Shown here one piece after another: positions 12,546 through 25,600 of a stretch of 64,000 nucleotides of DNA; position 1 is the stretch's first letter; each line of letters starts with the position of its first letter. The notes below the pieces were generated by a model, which did not search any database, was not told the DNA's origin, and saw only the letters and a list, made by a program, of their open reading frames with translations. Made by a program: the position numbers and the translations under genes. The DNA lies in contig LR746269.1 of NCBI GenBank assembly GCA_902729315.2, positions 5,301,501 through 5,365,500 of the forward strand. The letters are read 5' to 3'. The DNA is from Spirodela intermedia (lineage: Eukaryota; Streptophyta; Magnoliopsida; Alismatales; Araceae).

Positions 12546-15500
12546 TAACTATATATTTTGAGAACATTCAATTGATTTTCATGCCTAAAACCTAGAGATT
12601 TACTAAAGGGACCACTAGCTTACAATGAGAATAGTAATTCTTCTAAATGTGCATTTTATTTTGTCAACACACTCTAGGACAACAATGCTTATTTGCATTG
12701 ATGGTGTGTGTTCGAAGGGTATTCATTTCATTATTGAACTTGGAGATATAAAATGTCTTTATTAGCTTTTAACTGTGATATATACATATATAAATGTACT
12801 TTTTTCTTTCCTCCATACTTGTAGTTTCAATCCACAAAGAACATTCAGAAGATTTCTCCTCCTCCTTTTGTGGAGAATAATCATAAATTGAATTACTAAT
12901 ATAAAACTAAATAAATTTATCACTTCATGGGGACTTTCATTCTCAAAGAATCATTGACCTATATTTCACATTTTTTGGAGCATGACTTGGATGATTCATA
13001 TTAGCTCTTTGTATAGTTTTTATCTAATTGGATGCACAATGTTATGTATTGTTTTGCAATGGAAATTGTAACTTGTATGATGGATTGTCATTTTTGTTTA
13101 GGGCTTGTGTTGTTGTTATGCTTAATATTGACAGATATAAATAAAATAATATGATCATAATTATTTTTTTACACTAACAGTCATAGGAAGATCCAAATTT
13201 TTATATGCAGTCCATTTGTTATTTGATTTTCTTGTGGTATAAATATTTAAAAAATTCATCCATGAAAAGATTCGAATGAAGAAATTTTATTGGGAAAAGT
13301 AAAATATTTTAGAATGAAAAGTTGTTGAAAAGGATAGGGAAGTCAACTCAATTTCGAGTGCGTGTGCCCATGAGACATCTCACGTGAGTTGACTCATGTG
13401 AATTGACACATGAAACTAGTCAAACTCAGATGAGAGAAAATCATCCAAAAATGACTATTGAGTAGACCAAGTGAGTTTGACTACCGATCAGTGAGTCAAA
13501 CATATGAGAGAAAAAATGTTTTTCTCCCTAAAATCAGATATGTCAAATTACTCAAAGTATACTAACAAGGTTAGAGAATATCTTGCTGACAAGAATTTAA
13601 AATGATTAGGCCAAAACCTAGTGCACCAAGTAGATATCTTTGATCAAGAAAATCTCAAGCATTTTAATGGCAAAAAGCTAGTTCTTAAGCTCTGTGAAAA
13701 ATTCATCTAATGACCTTTCAAGACAATTATAAATGTTACAGTAATTTAAGCAAATTGTGTTGCAAATCGTCATTGTCATTTATAAGCTTTTCTTTTATCA
13801 TAAAGGACTTCATGGGACATAGGGCATAGCCTCAAAGCCAATGCATGAAATTTAGCAAAATGATACATAACACATAGTTTAAAACAATTAATAGATTTTT
13901 TCATGGTTGTAAGTAATACAACGATGTGGGCATGTTATGGAGAAAGTGATGATGACATTGGTACCAACTATGTTGCAATTAAACTAGTGACGTAGTTAAC
14001 AAGTTGAAGTGGAGCAAGGTTATTAGTGCTTGATTTTATTTTTTTATTTTTTAATAATGATATGGTGTCTATTCTTGGGCAATAATCTAATCTAGAAAAT
14101 AAAATTGGCCTTTTCTCTTGGCCAGATTTGACTATTCATTAATGACTTCACCTTTTTCATTAATTGGGAGACAATTGGTACACACTAAGAAATTCAATTT
14201 GAAAATCACATATTATTTTGGTTTTTTTTCAAAGTAGTTTGTCTCTTTGTTGAATTAATTAATCTACATTTTAAATATTGAGTAAAATATTTTATTGATA
14301 AGTGACTCTTAATGATTATCTTGGGAATAGTGTCTTTAGTTCACATTCCTTTTAACCTCAATTCTTTCATTGAAGATGGTTGATCCAAATCTGAACTGAC
14401 TTTCTAATTAATGCATTTGTATTGATAATATATCACATTTTCCCATATTAAAGTAGAGACTAGTTTCAGCTGATTAGAAAATTTGATCTAATGCTCAGGA
14501 AATTCAAAATCTCATGTTATATAAGCCATCATTTATTCAAGATATATGTTACCTTCTTATTCTTAATTCATAGTTTTTATTCTAATTTTAGTAAAGGATC
14601 ATAAATGGTTTTTAAGTGATGATACCATTAGGAGATGTAAAATTGGGTGTTTTATTCCTAATCTTTTATTTATCTTAGTTTATTATTTCTTCCCTATATT
14701 AATGGGAATGGTGGTTGGCTGGTGGCATAGCAGAAACTTGAGTGAAAAATGGATGGTAACAATGGCGGCTGTGCTCACATTCTATGCACAAGCATCCTTT
14801 AATGGAGGTTAGTAAGGTTTGATCCACGTTCAATGGATTGACTTTCTGCATATATTCATCATTATCCACATTTATTTCAAATTAAAGTGGTCAGTAATAA
14901 GGGTTGATTTGAAAATGACACATGAAGTTCACAATTCATGAACCCATATCACATAGTTGACTGCCTTTTAAAATTTAATAGTATGTCATTTATAATATAA
15001 AATACAATGTTTCTTATCAACGTGTTACAATCTACCATATATTTTTCACACAATGGCACCATATGGAAATCAATAATATGGCCATTTTCATATCTAAACC
15101 TCTATTGTTCATGATTTATTCCATGTTCCACATGTTGATAGAAAAAATTGGCTAGCTAGCACTAAAGAAGCATATAAGATTTAAAGTGGGTGGTAATTAT
15201 GTTAGAGAAGAAAATAATGTCTAAAATTACAGTTCTCATGAGCTCCTGTAACAATTTAATTTGCATCTTACTTTGTTGATATACGATTAATAACTCATTG
15301 TTTAATGTCTAATTTTTTTGTTTTATGAAAGGACGAATTAGAAATTAAAAGGGACAACAAGAAAAACCCATGGAATCAAAAGTTTAGGCCAACAAAGTTA
15401 CTCCCAGAAAACATATCAAAATTCATATTTCATAAATTTATCACTCAGTTATTAATGATACTTATGAATTTTCTATTGTTTATAACATTGTTAAAATATT

Positions 15501-16249
15501 TCCAGATTATATTGTCCTTATTGTTTCATATTAACAATCCACAACACTTTCTAAGCATCACTAGAAAAAAGTGATTAAATAGCGTCAAGAGAGGCGGCTA
15601 CAAGGTCTACAAAAATCAAAGTAGTTGGTGTGTTCTTGAGACTCACTGTCAGTATTCTTTAGTCCATGTTCAATGAACACAAGTTGGTCACATAGTTGAC
15701 ATTTCATTAAAACTACGGAGCTCTATAATTATTTTTATTCTTACTAATATTGGTATTATTCTTGTTTATATTATTTTGATAAAATCTTTCAAAGTGATCT
15801 TTTTTTTATGGGCAAATTCAATTATATTAGTCACTTTGTGATTTTTTTATCAAGAAAAACAGTTTTAGGCATGATCAAGATGCCTGGAGCTAACACTTTA
15901 TGAGTGACCAAAAACTATGGTCCGTTCACTGAATAATACTACATCCATCATAGTTAGGGTATTCATTATTTAACATATTTTCCGCGCCATAATGGGGGCT
16001 GCTGCCTGTCTAGAAAAACCTCGTGGGAATTTCAATGGGCGGCAAGGATGTTTGACTCGAAAGTGACCTCGATAGCTTGTATTCCATGCACCCTTATCCT
16101 TTGGTTGACTTCCGTCGTAGTCATCTTGTGGGTTGGGCTGTCAATGGCCTGCCTAGTCCTAGCCTAGCTCCCCCCATGAAGCCCCCCAAGCCCATTGCTA
16201 CAGCCCGACCACCCCATTAAGTCAAAGTCAAACACGTTTTTTGCTTTGA
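12546..16249. other. Long AT-rich gene-free stretch
   Basis: About 3.7 kb of AT-rich sequence without any open frame of note. A segment at about 13375-13510 has a run of closely spaced GTTGAC/GAGTTTGAC/GTCAAAC motifs of the kind found in some plant LTRs, but no partner copy is present in the window. Otherwise I see nothing. Confidence 0.5.

Positions 16250-16285
<36 letters not shown>
16250..16285. repeat. (GA)n microsatellite upstream of HMGR
   Basis: An uninterrupted (GA)n run, about 36 bp, roughly 250 bp upstream of the HMGR TATA box, in a purine-rich neighbourhood. Confidence 0.95.
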
Positions 16286-16288
<3 letters not shown>

Positions 16289-16528
16289 CGAAGAAAGAGA
16301 GGAGAAGGAGAGAAGACGAGAGATTGCGCGCAGGGTAGGTATCTTGAAAAGGAGGGGGAGCCGGAGGGGCGACGGCGGCCGTCGAATCCGATGAATCAAC
16401 GGCCATTAATGGGTAAGGGGAATGCTAATCCTCGGGTGGGCCCCGGGGTACACACGTGACGGATCCGCGTTGTCCTGGCCGCCAGCGGGCAGCAACCGGC
16501 GAGACCCTTTGCGAGGCTGCCACGACTC

Positions 16529-16537
16529 TATAAAAAT
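16529..16537 (+). promoter_or_regulatory. TATA box of the HMGR gene
   Basis: TATAAAAAT lies 142 nt upstream of the HMGR ATG in otherwise GC-rich sequence. The predicted leader of about 110 nt contains no ATG and includes a pyrimidine-rich 9-bp tandem repeat (TCTTCCTCC, about four units, 16611-16650) just before the start codon. Confidence 0.7.
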
Positions 16538-16670
16538 ACCTCCTCGCAGAATCAGGGGTACAGCAGGTACTCTCCACCGAGAGGAAGAAGGGAAGGAGAA
16601 ATCCACCGGGCTCTTCTTCCTCCTCTTCCTCCTCTTCCTCCTCTTCCTCCTCCTTTGATCTTCGGCTGCT

Positions 16671-19239
16671 ATGGAAGCCAGAAGGAGATTCCCTTCGTCC
16701 AAGCCACCGCGGCCGGAGGAGGGCCTGCGGAACTGCCATCCGGCGGCGGCTCCCGTTTCTGCAGTGATCGCGAAGGATCCGGCGCCGCCGCCGGCGGTGA
16801 AGGCCTCCGACGCACTCCCGCTCCCGATCCGGCTCACCAACAAGTTCTTCTTCCCGCTGTTCTTCCTCGCGGCGTACTACCTGATGACGCGGTGGCGGGA
16901 GAAGGTCCGGATCGGGGCGCCCCTCCATATCCTCAACTTTCTGGATATGACGGCGATTGTCGCGCTGGTTTCCTCGATCCTGTATCTGCTCAACTTCTTC
17001 GGCATCGAGCTGATCCAGCCGTTCCTCACCCCCCGCGGTGCGGAGGACGATTTCATCCCTGCCGACGCCCCGGAGGACTCCCATTGCCCATCATTGTGCT
17101 CCGAGGCGGCGCCAACCCTCGCGCCGCCGCCGGCTCCGAAGAAGGCGGCCGCCCCTCTTCCTCCTCCCCCTGTCCCACAGGTCCTGACCGCTGACGACGA
17201 GGAGATCGTGCTCGGCGTCCTGGATGGCTCGATCCCGTCGTACTCTCTCGAATCGAAGCTGGGTGACTGCAGGCGTGCCGCCGGGGTTCGGAGGGAGGCC
17301 TTGAGGAGGATGACGGGGAGGTCCCTGGATGGTCTCCCCCTGGACGGCTTCGATTATGATTCCATCCTTGGGCAATGCTGCGAGATGCCGGTGGGATACG
17401 TCACGCTACCTGTGGGAATCGCTGGTCCGATGCTACTAGACGGGAAGTTCTACCACGTTCCCATGGCAACTACAGAGGGCTGCCTCGTGGCGAGCACCAA
17501 CAGGGGGTTGAAGGCGATTAGAGATTCTGGAGGTGCGGAGAGCGTCATCCTTCGGGACGGCATGACCAGAGCCCCAGCGGTGAGATTCGCCACCGCGAAG
17601 AGAGCGGCGGAGCTCCGGTTGTACCTGGAGGACGCCGTCAATTTCGACACCCTTTCGGTGGTGTTCAGCAAGTGAGTCCCCTCTTCTCTGCTCCCCCTCC
17701 TCTTATCGTTTCGATTCCGGCACAAAAGCGTCTGTCGGTTTCCATTTCCCCTATTATTTCCGAATCCATGCCTTGTGTTCCATTTTCCCCTCCAAGATCC
17801 GTGGACGAGCACAACCTCACAATCTCCTTCGTCGACGCATCTCCAGGTCCAGCAGATTCGCCAGGCTCCAAGGGATCCAGTGCGCAATGGCGGGCAAGAA
17901 CCTCTACATGAGGTTCAGATGCGCCACCGGCGATGCGATGGGCATGAACATGGTATCCAAAGGCGTCCAGAACGTCTTGGACTTCCTTCAAAGCGACTTC
18001 CCCGACATGGAGGTCATCAGCATTTCTGGTGAGTGTCCTTGTCCTTCTTCGTGCTCCTGGTCTCCGATCACGCCTCTCAATCCCCATTTCTGGTGACATT
18101 TCCCAATTCCTTCAGCGTCTTTTGGATCTAAAAACGCCATCCTGGGCGTGAAGAACAGCAACACGTTTAGCCGTCGACGCATCAACCCTCCTCCCTAGCA
18201 GCATCATCCATGTTCAGAACTCGGTCTTCATCCATTTTGAATTTTTTCATCCGAAAGAACCCCATGAATAGGTTAGGCGGCAGCAACAGTTCATCGATGG
18301 CCCGCCTCCAAGTGCCCACTATTATATCTGTCTTTTAGCTCAGAATTACCTGTCAGGTCCTTATTTTGATAGCTTTTTGTCACTTTCGGAAGTGGGTCCA
18401 AATCGCCACCTCGTGATTTTCTCGCAGCGTAGAGTTCCCCGCTAATGTAGTGCAGAAGCTCTGGTTGAGCTTCCGTTTTCGGTTCCCGACGATCCGCGGA
18501 TTTTGCTTGACCACCCAATTGAATCCCCTCGTCCTATTCTTCAGGCAATTTCTGTTCCGACAAGAAGCCAGCTGCCGTGAACTGGATCGAAGGGCGGGGG
18601 AAGTCAGTCGTCTGCGAAGCGATCATCAAGGAGGAAGTGGTCCTGAAGGTCCTTAAGACCACCGTCCCCGCCCTGGTGGAGCTGAACATGCTCAAGAACC
18701 TCGCCGGCTCCGCCGTCGCCGGCGCCCTCGGCGGCTTCAACGCCCACGCCGCCAACATCGTCTCCGCCGTCTTCATCGCCACCGGCCAGGACCCCGCGCA
18801 GAACGTCGAGAGCTCCCACTGCATCACCATGATGGAAGCCGTCAACGGCGGCAAGGACATCCACGTCTCCGTCACCATGCCCTCCATCGAGGTAAACCCC
18901 TCCCTCTGTCTCTTTCTTCTGCACGCGCCATGTCTGTCGTAATGACGGACAGAAAGGGACGTGGGCAATAAACGGCGGGTCGCTGTCATTTTCCAGGTCG
19001 GCACGGTGGGCGGAGGCACTCAGCTCTCAGCGCAGGCGGCGCTGCTGGACCTGCTCGGCGTGAAGGGCGCCAACGCGGCGTCCCCCGGTGCCAACGCGCG
19101 GCTCCTGGCCACCGTCGTGGCTGGCGCCGTCCTCGGCGGGGAGCTCTCCCTCATGTCGGCCCTCGCCTCCGGCCACCTCGTGAGGAGCCACATGAAGTAC
19201 AACAGGTCCAGCAAGGACGTCTCCAAGATCTCTTCTTGA
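16671..19239 (+). CDS. HMGR: 3-hydroxy-3-methylglutaryl-CoA reductase (4 exons)
   Basis: Exons 16671-17671, 17847-18028, 18545-18891, 18997-19239 total 1773 nt (590 aa), close to the usual plant length. The enzyme reduces HMG-CoA to mevalonate with NADPH, the committed step of the cytosolic mevalonate pathway for sterols and sesquiterpenes. It is anchored in the ER membrane. The N-terminus has two hydrophobic segments (about residues 62-78 and 88-115), then a Pro/Ala-rich linker, then the catalytic domain. Family motifs are present: [26 protein letters not shown] and GTVGGGTQL. By family homology the catalytic residues are E269 (TTEGC), K401 (DKKPAA), D477 (GQDPAQN) and H570 (SGHLVRSH). The four-exon structure is the one usual in plants and all junctions keep phase. 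Codon use is very GC-rich in exons 3-4. No damage is seen. Confidence 0.97.
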
Positions 19240-19326
19240 AGAAACCCCAACCCCCCTCCCCCCCCCACCCCGCCCACCATCTTCCCTTCCCTTCCCACCG
19301 TAGAACAGACCGCAGAATGGGATCTC

Positions 19327-19332
19327 AATAAA
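19327..19332 (+). terminator. Poly(A) signal of HMGR
   Basis: AATAAA, 88 nt after the HMGR stop codon, following a C-rich 3' UTR stretch (19250-19278). Confidence 0.6.
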
Positions 19333-19669
19333 GCTCTTGAAAGAAGAAGAAGAGAAGGATGACGAAGAAGAAGATAGATCTCCGTGAAGCATCAGGTTCG
19401 ATCATCTTCCAATTCTTTTAGCCCCAGTCCTTGATTCGATTCCCAAAAGCTAACCATTCCCCCCCGCCCTCCTCTCCTTCCCTGGCCTACGGCGGCTTTT
19501 ATTCATCTCCAGCATCCCCCATGTGAACCAGCCTGTCAGTCGCCGTCTCACCGGGTTCCCCCCTACCCCCCACCCTGTATTTTTATTCAACAGACGGAGT
19601 CGCTCGAACAAGCTGGGCTTCTTTCGTCCTCCTTTGTCGTGCCCCTCCCCCGTGTACCATATGCCTTCA

Positions 19670-19672
<3 letters not shown>

Positions 19673-19704
<32 letters not shown>
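19673..19704. repeat. (CT)n microsatellite
   Basis: Uninterrupted CT dinucleotide run downstream of HMGR. Confidence 0.95.
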
Positions 19705-19706
<2 letters not shown>

Positions 19707-20911
19707 GGCCAGGGGCCCGGCTCCAGGGTGGCTTGAACTGCGACGTTAGTCTCCGAAGACCGCTTGATTAGGGTGCTTACTTGGACAACTCAGATGTGCA
19801 AGCTCGCTGGGCCGCACGCCACGTGGCCTCGAGGAATAGAGTTTGAAACGTGGCTGTCGCTCAGGTCCTGGTCCGTGGTGGGTCACCTCCCATGTGCCAG
19901 CTGGTCTAATGAACTGTGACAAGCGGACGCGTGGCTCAGGCGAGCGCCAAAATTGCGGGCCATTGGTCCGAGTCCAACTTGATCATTTTATATGGCCTAA
20001 TGACGCTGGCTTCTTATTGGGCTGACTTGATTCCACCTCGGACGATGGCTCCCTTGGCTGGAACCTGGTTGGGTTTCAAGGGCTGGGCTCGGAGAGGAAA
20101 AGTGTCCAAGCTTGGTGGGATGAAGATGCACTTCTGTGTTTGGACCTAATTGGGCTCATATACTGGCCCAATATCTTTGATCTCGGGATCACCCACTAGT
20201 GGGTATGATTTAGAGTTTCTCGGGCCCACGGGCTGTTCCTTCTGGAGCGTGTATCAGGCCCGGAAATGCTCCGGGCCAAATTTCGGGAATTTGGGCCTAA
20301 CGTTCCTTTGATGATTGTACTATTATATTATACACGAGAAGACGCCAATATGGGACGGTAGGATTAGGTGGGCCTATTAAGCTCCTTGGGCCGACCCATT
20401 AAAACGTTGTCAAATGAGGACATAATTCTATTTTTGGACTTCAGTTTCATTTTAAAAATTCCCAATACGGAGTTTGAGATAAGAAGGATGGAGACGGCCC
20501 AATAGAGTCCCCATTAATGGGCTTATGTGGGCCCGCTAGGCCCACTTGTCTTATCCTGAACTGAAAGTCCAAGCATTTCGCACCGTGGTCAACTCCTGAC
20601 CCAAGGGTAGTTAAGTAAAGAGAGAGGGTACACACAAAATTATTGTTCTTTAAAGCTCAAGTTTACCTAAGCCCCTTTGACTTTACAGTGGCTTCTTCAG
20701 CTCCCCGATGCACTTCAAGCTGGAGGGTCCAGTACGTGGACGGTGATCCTCATCCTTCCTGATCCCCCCGCGGTTTCCAATCTAGTGTACCAGAAGTCAA
20801 CGAGTTTAGAGTGCAGAGCGATGGATCCGGACAGCTAGCTTCCTCTTCGGCCGCCTAAAAGATTCGGGAAATCTCTAACTAAACACTGGTCAAACATGGT
20901 TAAATCCGTAA

Positions 20912-20952
20912 TTCTCGCGGGGGGAGTAAATTATGAAAAAACCCCGCGAGAA
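20912..20952. repeat. 11-bp perfect inverted repeat
   Basis: TTCTCGCGGGG at 20912-20922 is the exact reverse complement of CCCCGCGAGAA at 20942-20952, with a 19-nt A-rich spacer. The arms are far more GC-rich than their surroundings. It sits in intergenic DNA, about 25 bp from a G-box. Confidence 0.85.
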
Positions 20953-21244
20953 ATAATTTATCGCGTCAGACTCCTCGACACGTGGTGGCCCTTCCGGAGC
21001 TGCCAAAGCGTTCACGGCGTCATCATCGCAGTCCACCCGCAAACGCGACCCGCGTGATCACCAATAAAACGCCCGATACACACATGGATACGCAGAGAAA
21101 CACACGGAGATAGTGCGTCTCTCACTCTGCCCCAATTGATGGTCGCCAAGTCAGCAGGCGATGCCTTAATGTTCTCCAACGTAGCGGATAAAAATTAATT
21201 TCCCAATTATAATGGCCACGTGGCGGTTGAGAAGGCAAAAAATA

Positions 21245-21280
<36 letters not shown>
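21245..21280. repeat. (ATT)n microsatellite
   Basis: About 12 ATT/TTA units in the promoter-proximal intergenic region. Confidence 0.95.
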
Positions 21281-22374
21281 CTGGGAAGGCAGGTAATAAA
21301 CTACTAAGAGGGGTCATTATGTGAATTAAATAGATCGCCTACCTTCGTGGGACTTTGGTATGTGTAAATATGTCGCCATTATTATTTCCTTATCACCTTG
21401 GGCGTGGTCCTGTAAGCTGAACCCATCTAGATCTCACCTCTCTCTTCCTACCCATATGAAAACCTTCGGATACTGTCCACATCTGGGACCCTTTCCTAGG
21501 TTTTAACCAAAGTTAGCAAGAGTCAATTTTTCTAGAGAGAGAGAGAGAGAGATGAATGAGTAGGTTGACTGGAGGCCCATTTTCCTAGTGGGCTCACTAT
21601 GCTTTGAGACATTTATGTGCCTTGCAGATATAGTAATAACTAAGGACAGAGAAAAAATTCCCTCACTCGTGGTGTTATTTACTGCAACTGATAAATTATA
21701 AAAAAACCCAGTAAGCGGAGTGCCGTTCTCTTAATAAAAAAGGAACTTTGGATGAGAGAGAGAGAGAGTAGTGTGTCACGTGATTGACAGCGAGGGCGCA
21801 CGTGATGAGGGGGGTGTGAAAAAAAAAAATGCCGTGTGCCTCGGAGCGGGCCGGGCTGGTGGAATGGGGCCCATGGGTTGGCAAGCGGGCCCCGGCAGGC
21901 ACGTGGAGGAGGGGGAGGGGGGATTGGGCGGTTTCCGTTAATAGCGTCCCGCGGGAGATCTTTACAGAGAGGGTTTAAGGTGATCCGCAGGTACATTTAG
22001 TACGGGGCCCACGTTTTTCTCCGGTTAATGAGGAAGGTTTGTTTCGTAAGTTATTTCAAATCAGAGAGAAGAGGGAGGAGGGAGGGGGGAAGACCGAGAA
22101 GGGAGGCGGTGGAGAAGAAGATCCCACAGCTCTCCTCTCTTCCCACCTCGCCTCCGCCAGGTCGTCTCTCCACCGACTGCATCGTCTTCGTCCTCCAGGA
22201 TCGCCGTCTGGACCGGGAACCCTAATGCGCAACCGCATGCGTCATCTCACGCGCGAGTAGCGCCGAATCTCGGATACCTGCCCCCCTGGCGTCCAGATCC
22301 CGGGATCTGATCTGAATTTCGGGATCTGCAGGCATCGTGGCGCAGGGGAGTTGTGGACGGGGCGGCCAAAGTTC

Positions 22375-22507
22375 GTAAGTCTCGTAAGTCTCGCTTTTGG
22401 GATCTGCGGGGGATCGCGGTTTGGTGTTTCCTGCTTTTTTTTTTTTTTTTTTCAACATTGGATGCAAGGGTCAATTTTGCGCTGAGTTTTGATCCGTGAT
22501 CTGGCAG
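22375..22507 (+). other. Probable 5'-UTR intron of the PPI-family gene
   Basis: A consensus donor GTAAGTCTC at 22375, repeated 10 nt later at 22385, is followed by a poly(T) run of about 18 nt (22435-22452) and a TGGCAG acceptor ending at 22507. This lies 106 nt before the ATG of the PPI-family gene. A 5'-UTR intron is inferred; no coding phase can confirm it. Upstream, 22224-22259 is an 11-codon uORF. Confidence 0.5.
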
Positions 22508-22613
22508 GTGGAGTAGACTTCATTCGTTCAGACTGATTGCCGTTTCATCTTGGTTTCGCTCTCCGCTTTTAGTTTCGTTCTCTAGTTTGCTTCTCGGTAC
22601 TCTGTTTGGAACA

Positions 22614-25600
22614 ATGACGTTGGAGACGAGTGATATAAAAGAGGTGTGCGAGGTCTCCAAGGCGGATTCTGAGAGAGAATGCGTCTTGGTCTCTGTCGCA
22701 CGGGAGGATAAGATGAAGCTCGGAGACTGCAATGGCATTGCATGCGGAGAAGGAAAAGAGGTGAGCGAGCCCACGAAGGACGACGTTGACGGGTCGTACG
22801 TCTTCGTGAATGACGAGTCTGATGATTCTAACGAGAGAGATCTGGAAATGGATGTCAAATCAGATTACTCTGTTGACCAAAGGCCAGAGTCTGGCCCGGA
22901 AACTGACGACTTGTCTGAAAGGGATCTTGATGCCGAAGGCAGAGTACAGAAGGGAATATCCGAGGGCCAATCCTGCTTGGTGGAGAACGTTATCTCCATG
23001 CCGATTTCTGGTGAAGAGGTAGAGGTGGTATCATCAGGCGATAAGGAGTCTTGTGATTCGAATGATGAGAGAGGGGATCTGATCTTATTAGAGGTTGAGG
23101 AAGAAATTTGTGAAAAATTTGAGAACGGGGAAGTGACCTCAGAGAATGAACATGAATGTAAGGAGATGAATGCCTTGCATATAGATGTGGAGAATGCAGC
23201 CAATGACATCAGGAGGGATCCATCCACGGTTGATATGATTGAGGGACACAAACCATTAGAACCAGTTACCGAGATGCAGATGTATGAGGAATCGTTTGTC
23301 AATGTTTCTTCCTACTGTGGTGGGTTCAACAAAGACGTCATTGTGAATAGCAAGTCTGAAGACCAAGTGGATGGTAAGTCTCTTAGCGCAATCACTTTTG
23401 ACGTAAAAGATGAGAACTCCAAATATGAGGTCGAGAGGACAGATGGATCTGCAAGACTATCGCTTGAGAATGAAAAGGAAGCAGTGACATCTACCACTGA
23501 TGACAACTTTCCAGGGTCTACAATTCTGGCTGCAGTAAAGGATGGATCCGGTTCATTTCCTCCTCAGACAGTGGAGATGCTGACAACAAAGAAAGAGGAT
23601 GATGTTCCCGCAGCAGAAAAGTCTGAAGTTGTGACGGTCAAAGATGAATCAGCTCCATTGCCTCCCCAATCCGAGGAGGTCCTGGCATCAAATATAGCAG
23701 AGGATGTTCCAGCCACAGAACAGTCTGATGCTCTACTAGTTGCAGCGACAGATGAATCTGATTCGTTGACTTGCCAAACTAAGGAAGTTCTGGTATCCAA
23801 GGCAATGCAGAATGTTCAAGCCGCAGAACAGTCTGAAATTGTGTCATTGGTGACGGGTGAAGTTGATTCACTGCCTCCGGAGAGTAAGGAATTGTTGGCG
23901 TCAAGTGAAACTGGGGATGCTCCAGCAGCAGAACAGCTGGCTGTTGGAGTAGACGGATGTGATTCAAGGGCTCCTGAGAGTGAAGAATTTCTGGTGTCAA
24001 ATATAGTGGACGTTATCCCAGAAACAGAGCAGCCTGAAAATATGGTTGCAGAGAGAACTAAATCTGATTCGTCACCACTCGTGACTGAGGAAGAAATGGC
24101 GCCATCAATTGTAATAGAGAGTGCTCCGGCAGCAGAACAACCTATAATTGTTGTTGGAGAGGGAACTGAGTCTCAATATCTTGTGAGTGAGAAGAAAATG
24201 GTGGCATCAGAATTAGAAGAGAAGATTCTCAGTTGTATGGAACCAGAATTGGGAAATGAAGCTACTGAAATTCTAGTTGATACTCCAGAGGGTTCAAGAA
24301 CCGTTGATGACAAGGGATCAGAAGCAATTTTTGTGAACTCTGACGAAAATTCAAAGGGTGATGAGCAAATAATTATCAAAGAGTTTTCTGAGCCCAGGGA
24401 AGATATTTCTGCCTCCTCATTGAATGATACTGCTTCCTATACTAAAATGGAAGTTATTTCCAACGAAGACAGGATGTTTCCTTTTTACTCTGGAAATGCC
24501 ATCAAATCTGAAACACAAATAACAAACGACTTACTTAAGAGTCAGGATAGTGTGACTAGTCCTGACGTGGAAGCTAGATGGTCTGAACGCGTAGAAAGTG
24601 CATCTCCATTTTCCGATAGTGAAACTAAAGCAGTCACTGAAATTAGCACTTTGATATTTGGGACTAGCACAGGCACGGTCAGCTACAATACAGACGGCAG
24701 AAAGATGGAATATGAGGTTGAAAGTGAGCCTAGCAAACCTGGAGAACATGTAAGTGATTCTATCGAAGAGAGTGAGTCAACAAATAAAGATGATCCCAAC
24801 AGACTTGCTGGTGCAGAAGAGGATGTCACTGAACAGACCCGTGAAATTCAGGATGCACCGGTTCCTACAGACGAGCTCGGTAGCTCATCTTTGCATCGAC
24901 AAAAAGTTGATACAAAAGAACAGCAAATTTTCATTGCTAGAATTCCGAGGTTCTCTGACAGTAAACTAAAGATGAAGATAGAACATGCGCAACGAGAAGT
25001 TGATGAGAAGACTAAGAATAGGGATTCAATAAGAGTTCAAATGCAAAACCAGAAGGTATGAATGCTTATACTATTTCTTTTGCCCTCTTTTCCATCGTTT
25101 CTCATTTACCGAGGCTACCTGTATTATTTTCTATTACTAGGCTGTTTGTACGGAGTACTGGTTGAAGATTGAAGATGCAAGAAAAGAAGAAAGAGCAAGT
25201 AGGGACGCTGTCACTTGCAAGCGTCAAGAGATAGATTCTATTCAGTCAATCCTTGGCAAACTCAAGAATGCGCATTCTATTGCTGACATTGATAAGAGGG
25301 TGAGAAATATCAATGAATTAGAACCAATTTAATATTTAATGTGGTTTCTTATCTCGTACATTTCTTGACAAACATCTTTGTTTGAGTGGAAGCAGATACA
25401 TAATTTGCAGCATAGGATAAGTCACGAGACAAATACCCTGAAAGAAGAAAAAATGCTAATGCGGGAAATCAGCCAGCTGAAACAAAGCCGCGATCATCTT
25501 TCTTCTAGCCTGGGATCAGAGGAGGAACTCCAGGAGGCATTGGATAACCAAGGACAGATGGAAACTCAAATCCAGGTTCTAATTGCTATCTGATTTGAGT

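Larger units (their letters stand above)
19333..22374. other. Intergenic region between HMGR and the PPI-family gene
   Basis: About 3 kb without a recognisable gene. It holds a (CT)n run (about 19673-19704), an (ATT)n run (about 21245-21280) and a short inverted repeat (20912-20952, listed separately). A CACGTG G-box lies at 20979-20984. The right end is the promoter and leader of the PPI-family gene. Confidence 0.5.

Noticed and set aside
16425-17084. 219-codon minus-strand frame opposite HMGR exon 1
   Set aside because: It is the GC-rich antisense shadow of HMGR. The plus strand encodes a complete, recognisable enzyme.
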